The position numbers and the translations under genes are program-made. Below the pieces are notes generated by a model. That model was not told the origin of the DNA. It searched no databases and was given only the letters and a program-made list of their open reading frames with translations. A stretch of DNA of 13,692 nucleotides from JAGTVG01 sp964389805 (GTDB taxonomy: Bacteria; Bacteroidota; Bacteroidia; Cytophagales; Cyclobacteriaceae). The DNA lies in contig CAYMFU010000248.1 in assembly GCA_964389805.1 (NCBI GenBank), forward strand, positions 1 through 13,692. Reading direction: 5' to 3'. This document shows positions 1 through 5,647 of this stretch, piece by piece; position 1 is the first letter of the stretch; every line of letters starts with the position of its first letter.

Positions 1-168
1 GGTTTTTTCATGAACAGATGCAGCATCAATTAATTCCTTGGCTTCCGCTAATCTTCCTTCCTCTTTAGAATAGGCATCCGCTTTAGTAACATTTCCGTTT
101 TGAGCAAAAGCTGATATTATTATCAGGTTTGCTATAAAAATCATTATTGTTTTCTTCATGACGTTCAT
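1..168 (-). CDS. Secreted protein, probably TPR-repeat, N-terminal part only
   Basis: The gene runs off the left edge; 56 codons are visible with no stop. They start with a clear signal peptide (MNVMKK, a hydrophobic stretch, then cleavage near SAFAQ). The mature start is alpha-helical and charged: it contains KEEGRLAEAKELIDAA followed by a His-Glu-Lys turn, a pattern like the first helix pair of a tetratricopeptide repeat. The start at 168 is chosen because a TAGGAG ribosome-binding sequence lies six bases upstream; a second in-frame ATG is at 159. It lies 46 bases downstream of gyrA on the same strand, so it may be read from the gyrA transcript. From memory, secreted TPR proteins next to gyrA occur in other Bacteroidota. 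The TPR assignment is inference from one helix pair; export is much more certain. Confidence 0.7.
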   Translation of the reverse strand, partial: MNVMKKTIMIFIANLIIISAFAQNGNVTKADAYSKEEGRLAEAKELIDAASVHEKT

Positions 169-174
169 ATTAGG

Positions 175-180
175 CTCCTA
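175..180 (-). promoter_or_regulatory. Ribosome-binding site TAGGAG
   Basis: On the minus strand TAGGAG precedes the ATG at 168 by six bases. It is one of the few recognisable Shine-Dalgarno sequences in the window; most other genes have only A/T-rich leaders. It decides between the ATG codons at 168 and 159 in favour of the upstream one. Confidence 0.6.
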
Positions 181-214
181 AAATAATTAATTGTTATGGT
201 AATTCGATTATACA

Positions 215-2716
215 TTAATCACCTTCTTCATTTTCTTCAATGTCGGGGCCCTCTTCAATGTCAGGATCCTCGATTTTTTCAATTTTAGCAACACTTGAGA
301 TTTCATCTTCTTCATTAAGTTTGATAAGCCGGACACCTTGAGTTGCCCTTCCCATAACTCTCACCTTTTCTACCTCAAACCGGATCGTTATCCCGGATTT
401 GTTAATAATCATCAAATCATCACTATCCAGCACCTCTTTAATAGCAACAAGCTTTCCAGTTTTATCTGTCACATTCATTGCCTTAACTCCCTTACCACCC
501 CTTCTGGTTATTCTATATTCACCAACAAGGCTGCGCTTACCATATCCCTTTTCAGATACTACCAGCAAGCTTGCATCTTCTCTGGTTACACATACCATGC
601 CAACTACAAATTCAGATTTCGGATCAAGGAATATTCCCCGGACTCCAGCAGCTGTTCTTCCCATGGGTCGGACATCAGATTCATGGAAATGTATTGCCCT
701 GCCACTATTCACAGCAATTATGATATGGTTATCACCATTTGTGAGATTCACATTCAATAACCGATCCCCTTCATTAATGGTAATTGCATTGATCCCATTT
801 TGTCTTGGCCTTGAGTAAGCCTCAAGTCGGGTTTTCTTTATGGTCCCGTTACTAGTGACCATAATCAAATAGTTATTATTGATATAATCTTCGTCACGCA
901 AGTTATGGACGTTCAAAACAGATCTAACCTTATCTTCAGGATCAATATTTATCAGATTCTGGATAGCTCGCCCTTTAGATGTCTTAACGCCCTCAGGGAT
1001 CTGATACACTTTTTTCCAGAAGACTTTGCCGAATTCTGTAAATATAAGGAGATAGTCGTGTGCATTTGCTATGAACAAATGTTCTGTAAAATCATCATCC
1101 TTTGTAACAACCCCTTTGGATCCGACTCCACCTCTCCCCTGTGTTCTGTATTCTGATGACTGAGTTCGTTTTATGTAACCCTGATGAGAGATCGTAATTA
1201 CCATTTCTTCATTCGGGATCATATCTTCAATACCTATTTCATCCGAATCATGTACTATATCAGTTCTTCGCTCATCACCATACCTTTCCTTCAAAGCGAT
1301 CATTTCATCCGTTATTATGCCCATCCTCAATGCCTCATCATCTAGAATGCCCTGAAGTTTCTTGATGAGGTCCTGGAGTTCTTTATATTCTTCTTCGATT
1401 TTTTCGCGTTCCAGGCCTGTTAGCCTTTGAAGACGCATATCCAGTATCGCTTTTGCCTGTATCTCGGAAAGCTTGAACCGATCCATTAAGCCAATTCTGG
1501 CTGTTTCCGGATCCCTCGATTTGCGAATCAGATCAATGACTTCATCAATATTGTCCAGTGCGATAATATAGCCTTCCAGGATATGAGCGCGTCGCTCGGC
1601 TTCTTCCAGCTCGAATTGGGTTCTTCTTACCACAACATCATGTCGATGGCTTACATAACTGGATATCAAATCTTTAAGATTCAAGATCCGAGGTCTTCCT
1701 TTAACTAAAGCTACATTGTTTACACCAAAGGATGATTGTAACTGGGTATGTTTGAAAAGGTGATTCAGGACTATATTAGGAATAGCATCACGCTTTATAT
1801 CATACACTATCCTGAGCCCATCCCTATCGGATTCGTCACGTATATCAGAAATGCCCTCCAATCTTTTTTCGTTTACCAGAGCTGCAGTTTTTTCGATCAT
1901 TGCGGCCTTATTCACCTGGTAAGGAATTTCTGTAACTATGATCTGTTCTTTTCCTGATTTGTTTGTGATGATGTCTGTTTTAGCTCTGACAACAACTCTG
2001 CCTCTCCCCGTTTCTAAAGCAGATTTCACACCATGGTATCCATAAATGATTCCACCGGTGGGAAAATCAGGCCCCTTTACGTGCTGCATCAGTTCATCTA
2101 TCTGGATGTCACTGTTATCAATATAGGCTACAATGCCATCAACAACTTCAGAGAGATTGTGAGGTGGCATATTAGTGGCCATTCCAACAGCAATTCCTGA
2201 AGCTCCATTAACCAGAAGGTTGGGTAATTTAGCAGGAAGAACTGTAGGCTCCTGTAATGAATCATCAAAATTCGGCTGAAAATCAACCGTATTCTTATTG
2301 ATATCATTCAGCATTTCATCTGAGATACGCCTGAGTCTTGCTTCGGTGTATCGCATAGCTGCTGGTGAGTCACCATCTATTGATCCGTAGTTTCCCTGGC
2401 CATCGACAAGGGGATAACGCAACGACCATTCCTGGGCCATTCTGACCATTGTATCATATACTGAAGAATCACCATGGGGGTGATATTTGCCCAGCACCTC
2501 TCCTACTATTCTAGCTGATTTCTTATAAGGCCTGCTATAGGTAACACCCAACTCAAGCATTCCATAAAGCACCCTTCTATGAACGGGTTTTAAACCATCT
2601 CGCACGTCCGGTAGCGCCCTGGAAACTATTACTGACATTGAGTAATCTATGTAGGCACCCCGCATCTCCTCCTCAATATTGATGGGGATAATGTTTTCGT
2701 TAGCTCCTTCTGCCAT
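215..2716 (-). CDS. gyrA: DNA gyrase subunit A
   Basis: Catalytic breakage-reunion subunit of the GyrA2GyrB2 type II topoisomerase, which introduces negative supercoils using ATP. The 833-residue product has the usual family length. The N-terminal part shows DYSMSVIVSRALPDVRDGLKPVHRR, the quinolone-resistance region GKYHPHGDSSVYD (Ser84 and Asp88, equal to E. coli Ser83 and Asp87, both wild type) and the active-site tyrosine Tyr123 in AAMRYTEARL. The C-terminal DNA-wrapping domain contains the GyrA-box variant QGRGGVG at residues 526-532, which separates it from ParC, and a second box-like RRGGKG at 738-743. The protein ends in an acidic tail containing a duplicated PDIEE unit. The ATG at 2716 fits the family N-terminus. 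A promoter candidate lies just upstream, so the gene is probably transcribed on its own or together with the downstream TPR-like gene. Confidence 0.98.
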   Translation of the reverse strand: MAEGANENIIPINIEEEMRGAYIDYSMSVIVSRALPDVRDGLKPVHRRVLYGMLELGVTYSRPYKKSARIVGEVLGKYHPHGDSSVYDTMVRMAQEWSLRYPLVDGQGNYGSIDGDSPAAMRYTEARLRRISDEMLNDINKNTVDFQPNFDDSLQEPTVLPAKLPNLLVNGASGIAVGMATNMPPHNLSEVVDGIVAYIDNSDIQIDELMQHVKGPDFPTGGIIYGYHGVKSALETGRGRVVVRAKTDIITNKSGKEQIIVTEIPYQVNKAAMIEKTAALVNEKRLEGISDIRDESDRDGLRIVYDIKRDAIPNIVLNHLFKHTQLQSSFGVNNVALVKGRPRILNLKDLISSYVSHRHDVVVRRTQFELEEAERRAHILEGYIIALDNIDEVIDLIRKSRDPETARIGLMDRFKLSEIQAKAILDMRLQRLTGLEREKIEEEYKELQDLIKKLQGILDDEALRMGIITDEMIALKERYGDERRTDIVHDSDEIGIEDMIPNEEMVITISHQGYIKRTQSSEYRTQGRGGVGSKGVVTKDDDFTEHLFIANAHDYLLIFTEFGKVFWKKVYQIPEGVKTSKGRAIQNLINIDPEDKVRSVLNVHNLRDEDYINNNYLIMVTSNGTIKKTRLEAYSRPRQNGINAITINEGDRLLNVNLTNGDNHIIIAVNSGRAIHFHESDVRPMGRTAAGVRGIFLDPKSEFVVGMVCVTREDASLLVVSEKGYGKRSLVGEYRITRRGGKGVKAMNVTDKTGKLVAIKEVLDSDDLMIINKSGITIRFEVEKVRVMGRATQGVRLIKLNEEDEISSVAKIEKIEDPDIEEGPDIEENEEGD
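235..270 (-). repeat. Tandem 18-base duplication in gyrA acidic tail
   Basis: Bases 235-252 and 253-270 are adjacent 18-base units identical at 15 of 18 positions. On the coding strand they encode DPDIEE followed by GPDIEE, in frame, within the acidic C-terminal tail of GyrA. It looks like a small in-frame duplication in a tolerant region. Confidence 0.75.
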
Positions 2717-2748
2717 TAACTGTGGTTAAAATAGAAAAATTATGGACG

Positions 2749-2756
2749 CAAATTTA
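2749..2756 (-). promoter_or_regulatory. Candidate -7 promoter element for gyrA
   Basis: On the minus strand the sequence reads TAAATTTG, an exact match to TAnnTTTG, the -7 element known for the Bacteroides primary sigma factor. It sits 32 bases upstream of the gyrA ATG, leaving a short leader. The usual -33 TTTG is not present at the expected distance, so this rests on the -7 match and its position. Confidence 0.4.
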
Positions 2757-2760
2757 CATA

Positions 2761-2787
2761 AAATTATGTTATTGCGGAGCATAATTT
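2761..2787 (-). terminator. AT-rich hairpin between barrel gene and gyrA
   Basis: Arms 2761-2768 and 2780-2787 are perfect 8-base complements (AAATTATG/CATAATTT) around an 11-base loop. On the minus strand the stem lies 22 bases past the barrel-protein stop and runs into a short T stretch. It could be a weak terminator for that gene. Because it abuts the candidate gyrA -7 element it could instead be an operator. The stem has little G+C, so neither role is secure. Confidence 0.3.
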
Positions 2788-2809
2788 GTCCCTTAATTTA
2801 TGAACAAAC

Positions 2810-3904
2810 CTAATAGCCACCGGAGACTTTACGTCGGTTCATTCTCCACCACCTGTACTTGTGTAGATTAGGATAATTCTCGCCTACTTTTGGATTCTGC
2901 TTTTTATAGAATGGCTGTCCCCGATATCCCTTATTGCCATGAACATGTTTCTTCTGATATCGGCAGGTTTTATTTGTAAATTTCTTAGGATAATCATATC
3001 CCGGAGGGGTTTTAGCATTTAAACGACAGCGTGGGAGTTCTGGTATCGTGTATCTGAATCCAACATGAACATATAAGGCAGGATATCTATGCCTGATGCT
3101 TCCTACATACTCCGGCAAGTCCATTCGATAGTTTTTAAATTCATATGAGGGCCTGATATATCCTTTCAAATATTCAGAGAATTCATATTCAATAGGAACT
3201 CCAATATTGAAATATATACCCTGGCTGATCAGACTTTTATCGAATGCACCTCCCATCCATATCTTCCCTATCTGAATATCGGCATAATAGGTCCAATACA
3301 TAAATTTATATACCCTTCCTCCTACTGTGCCAAAAACACGTTTCAAATTGGTCGTTTTAACGTTTGGCTTGTATTGACCGAGTGCATCCATCCCTGTATA
3401 GGGATTCATTGTAGGTAAATGATGAATTTCAAAAGCAGCTCCGGCTCCAATCCTGACCCGATCAAATAGATCTACACTAATGGTTAGTGTCATAGGTATG
3501 GCTCCCGCACTACCTTTGTAACCCAATCTTGCAGTATCACTCAGCACCTGATTTTGAAGATCAGAAGAGGAATTTCTTAATACATTAGCAGAATCAGGGG
3601 CATTTAACCAGTTTTGATATCCGAAAAACGGAGAAGCTGAAGAATCTTGCAAGGTAAAGAGGTAAAGCCCGTTATCAGTTGAATCAGTTTTATTTAATAC
3701 ACCATAGCCGGGTAAATCATGCTTGTAAAAGGTCCGGCCATAACCACCGGTAAATGTGATAGATATTTTATTCAGTATCTGTCTGAACCTGCTAATCTTT
3801 GCTTCCTTCTGGGGTACATAATAATAGGGGTCGTTGCCCTGACTGAATGCAGGTGCAAACATAATGAACAATAGTGCAAGGATAAGTAGCTTAATTTTTA
3901 CCAT
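2810..3904 (-). CDS. Outer-membrane beta-barrel protein with basic Cys/His tail
   Basis: A 364-residue exported protein. It has a clear signal peptide (MVKIKLLILALLFIMFAPAFSQ), then alternating aromatic/hydrophobic strands typical of a small outer-membrane barrel, for example ITFTGGYGRTFYKH, RIGAGAAFEIHH and ALYVHVGFRYTIPEL. After the last strand there is a roughly 70-residue hydrophilic, strongly basic tail from Cys293 to the end, with a second cysteine at 314, an HVHG motif, RGQP, KKQNP and GENYPNL. I do not recognise a named family. The frame could start at a TTG at 3916 (four more residues). The ATG at 3904 is preferred because it gives a normal signal peptide, although neither start has a well-placed ribosome-binding site. 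It follows the orphan gene at 3941 by 36 bases, so the two are probably co-transcribed. Barrel and export are inferred from sequence pattern; function is unknown. Confidence 0.8.
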   Translation of the reverse strand: MVKIKLLILALLFIMFAPAFSQGNDPYYYVPQKEAKISRFRQILNKISITFTGGYGRTFYKHDLPGYGVLNKTDSTDNGLYLFTLQDSSASPFFGYQNWLNAPDSANVLRNSSSDLQNQVLSDTARLGYKGSAGAIPMTLTISVDLFDRVRIGAGAAFEIHHLPTMNPYTGMDALGQYKPNVKTTNLKRVFGTVGGRVYKFMYWTYYADIQIGKIWMGGAFDKSLISQGIYFNIGVPIEYEFSEYLKGYIRPSYEFKNYRMDLPEYVGSIRHRYPALYVHVGFRYTIPELPRCRLNAKTPPGYDYPKKFTNKTCRYQKKHVHGNKGYRGQPFYKKQNPKVGENYPNLHKYRWWRMNRRKVSGGY

Positions 3905-3940
3905 TAAATCGGTCAATACCCCTTTTTGGCCGTTTTCTGC

Positions 3941-4555
3941 TTATTTAACGTCAAAAGTATCTAAAAATTTTCTAAAAATAATGGTTTTTGACAAATCCAG
4001 TTTGTCGCCAATCTCCTGCACTTTTTTAAATTCTATCTTTGAAATTCTCCTCTTATCAGAAAGATCTTCATGTGTATCATCCCAGAAAAAAGAATGAAGG
4101 AATCTTATGAACATGTATGGGGCATTCATAAGTCTCTTCTTAAAATCCCTGTCCGACACCCTTGAAGTATCCAGGTCTTCATCATTAATCAGTGATTTGT
4201 CAAATGATTTTTCCATGGCCAGTTTAATGGTTTGAAAGAATTGATCCTCCCATTCCCCGGCATTTTTAACCAAAAAACTCATGGCATATACAACAGGGTC
4301 CTTTTTAAGATAGTGTCCTCCCTTAGAAATGGTTCTTGCCTTTTTATTTAAAGCCATTTCCTCAAGAAGACTAATACTCCCAGTTGATAAGGTTATAGAA
4401 ATACTGGGCATCATAATGACAAGGCTTAAAAAATCATGGTCACTGATATCCAGGTGCGGCGCTTCTTTTTTACGGAAAGCATTCTTAAGTAATTGAACCG
4501 ATTCGAGCACTTCAGGATCTTCCAGAACGATGCTTATTTCGTTGGCGGTTAACAT
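3941..4555 (-). CDS. Conserved-looking cytoplasmic protein of unknown function
   Basis: A 204-residue protein that I do not recognise. It has no signal peptide or lipobox and only a mildly hydrophobic stretch around residues 45-65 (SLVIMMPSISITL), so it is probably cytoplasmic and largely helical. It has an acidic N-terminal half with SDHDFLSLVIMMPS, a basic centre with LNKKARTISKGGHYLKKDP, and a C-terminal part rich in Lys, Asp and Phe. The even amino-acid composition and long open frame support a real gene. The ATG at 4555 has no Shine-Dalgarno sequence, as is usual in this phylum; a 9-base inverted repeat lies 13 bases upstream of it. The outer-membrane barrel gene follows after 36 bases, suggesting co-transcription and possibly a shared envelope-related job. 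That link is inference only. Confidence 0.75.
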   Translation of the reverse strand: MLTANEISIVLEDPEVLESVQLLKNAFRKKEAPHLDISDHDFLSLVIMMPSISITLSTGSISLLEEMALNKKARTISKGGHYLKKDPVVYAMSFLVKNAGEWEDQFFQTIKLAMEKSFDKSLINDEDLDTSRVSDRDFKKRLMNAPYMFIRFLHSFFWDDTHEDLSDKRRISKIEFKKVQEIGDKLDLSKTIIFRKFLDTFDVK

Positions 4556-4568
4556 GATGGATATATAT

Positions 4569-4592
4569 TTATCTTATTTAAAGATAAGATAA
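4569..4592. repeat. 9-base inverted repeat upstream of orphan gene
   Basis: Bases 4569-4577 (TTATCTTAT) and 4584-4592 (ATAAGATAA) are perfect complements separated by six bases. The element lies between the orphan gene start at 4555 and the gene-poor stretch, so it would be in the leader or at the promoter of that gene. It could be an operator or an RNA hairpin. It is almost all A/T, so chance is a real alternative. Confidence 0.4.
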
Positions 4593-4750
4593 TTAAAATG
4601 GATTCCCTCAATGTTTTTATCCCAATTTAATGTCTGAATGTGAACATTCTACTCATCAAATACTTACAAAATAATTAAACTATCCATCAAATTTTTTTTG
4701 AAATCGCCTGATGTGTCAAATATTTAATATTATGGTATTGTTATAGATAA
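4593..4750. other. Gene-poor stretch, no intact gene
   Basis: This is the larger part of a 425-base stretch (4556-4980) without an intact gene. I see no open frame with family features here. It contains a 14-base hyphenated palindrome (GAATGTGAACATTC, 4636-4649) and two copies of CATCAAAT at 4654-4661 and 4685-4692. On the minus strand those copies place TTTG about 21 bases ahead of TAAGTATTTG, a loose resemblance to a Bacteroidota promoter that could drive the gene at 4555. The match is imperfect, so it is not called as a promoter. Confidence 0.5.
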
Positions 4751-4894
4751 GTGCTAACAGAAAAGATATTTGCTGAACTGGAAACAGGAGATCAGGTCTT
4801 TGAAAAAAGGGAAATTCATACCGGTCTTTCTAATGGGATTAATATTGAAGTATTGGGTGGCTTGAATCCTGAGGATGAGATAAAGAAATTATAA
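4751..4894 (+). pseudogene. Remnant of efflux periplasmic adaptor (HlyD/MFP) C-terminus
   Basis: On the plus strand, opposite to every intact gene here, 47 codons read from a GTG at 4751 to a TAA at 4892-4894. The product contains VFEKREIHTGLSNGINIEV, then LGGLNPEDEIKKL. This is the characteristic end of membrane-fusion/periplasmic adaptor subunits of RND and MacAB-type efflux pumps, whose last domain typically reads like KREVKTGLSDGINIEILSGLKEGD. The rest of an adaptor (more than 300 residues with signal sequence, hairpin and lipoyl domains) is absent: an in-frame TAA lies immediately before the GTG, and I see no upstream homology. It is therefore most simply a decayed fragment left after loss of an efflux operon, not a working small gene. 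The family assignment is from pattern recognition, not a search. Confidence 0.6.
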
Positions 4895-4923
4895 ACCAGA
4901 TTCACTATTTGGGGTAAATTAAA

Positions 4924-4964
4924 ATTCAGAACCTGCTTTTTCTGAATGTTAAACAGGTTCTGAA
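4924..4964 (-). terminator. Intrinsic terminator after the DUF4168-like gene
   Basis: Arms 4925-4935 (TTCAGAACCTG) and 4954-4964 are perfect 11-base complements. On the minus strand the stem begins 16 bases past the stop of the gene ending at 4981 and is followed by TTTTAATTT, the layout of a rho-independent terminator. On the plus strand no T tract follows, so it should act in the minus direction only. Inside the 18-base loop, TTCTGAAT at 4940-4947 can also pair with ATTCAGAA at 4924-4931, giving a shorter competing hairpin. Confidence 0.65.
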
Positions 4965-4980
4965 AATATTATATTTGTTG

Positions 4981-5427
4981 TTATTCAAATTTAGCCGAAA
5001 TGGCGTCATACCTTGCTTTCAAATCCGCATCACTCTTCAGACCATCACGAATAGCCTTGTACTTGCTTGATCCAAGAGCGTATTTAGCCATAAGATTGAT
5101 AAGATCCTTTGCAGCTTGCTTCCTTTTGTCAATTTCTTCATTGACAGTACTTAAAAACTTGATCTCCCATTCCTGTGCTTCTATATCAGCAAGTTTATCG
5201 GCATCCCCTTTAGTCGCCTGCAATTCTTTAAACCGTTGACCGGTCATCCCTTCTTGTTTAGAAATTAAATCATTTACCATCGGACTAATAGTTGAAGTGA
5301 TGCTTTTCACCCCTGCATTAGCTATTGCATAAGCTTTAAGGTCAGCATCTGTTATTTCAACATCCTGGGCATTAGCAAATCCTATCCCAATTACAAAAAC
5401 AAGAAAATACATTAGTTTTTTCATCAT
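4981..5427 (-). CDS. Small secreted helical protein, DUF4168-like
   Basis: A 148-residue protein with a clear signal peptide (MMKKLMYFLVFVIGIGFANAQ) and a mature part that is almost all amphipathic helix. The pattern resembles DUF4168 of Gram-negative secreted proteins: an early DADLKAYAIANAGVKSI segment (the family has a similar 'deeL..ya.A...v..I' start) and a late YKAIRDGLKSDADLKARYDAI segment. The middle is rich in Lys, Glu, Ala and Gln with no cysteine, so it is probably a soluble periplasmic helical bundle. The family link is weak and its biochemical role is not known to me. A 220-base gap separates it from the TonB-dependent receptor upstream. That gap should hold its promoter, but I found no good TAnnTTTG match in it. 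A strong terminator follows, so it is likely a single-gene unit. Confidence 0.75.
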   Translation of the reverse strand: MMKKLMYFLVFVIGIGFANAQDVEITDADLKAYAIANAGVKSITSTISPMVNDLISKQEGMTGQRFKELQATKGDADKLADIEAQEWEIKFLSTVNEEIDKRKQAAKDLINLMAKYALGSSKYKAIRDGLKSDADLKARYDAISAKFE

Positions 5428-5647
5428 ACAATCAATTTTATTTTATCAATTTATTAGTTTTTTGTTACTTTTATTTTTGACTAAGTGCCGAAATAACAAA
5501 TTTTTAGATTGAATGACAAAGGGAAATTAAAAAAAATCATCATATAAGTACTTGGAAATTAGCATAATATACGCTGTTATACGAGAATGATTAATTAAAT
5601 ACATAGTTCGATGCTGATTAAGAATAACATAACAAATCCTTATATCT

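Noticed and set aside
338..1957. Several plus-strand open frames (338-760, 399-818, 905-1156, 1748-1957)
   Set aside because: All lie antisense to the well-supported gyrA gene, have no family features and are rich in residues expected from reading a coding strand backwards.
5529..5536. Run of eight T on the minus strand as a terminator for the receptor gene
   Set aside because: No G+C-containing stem precedes it, and it lies more than 100 bases past the stop; the nearby AAGTACTT palindrome cannot form a hairpin loop.
5428..5647. Promoter for the DUF4168-like gene in the 220-base gap
   Set aside because: No exact TAnnTTTG on the minus strand; the nearest (TAAAATTG) is almost at the start codon and TAAAAATTTG has the wrong spacing.
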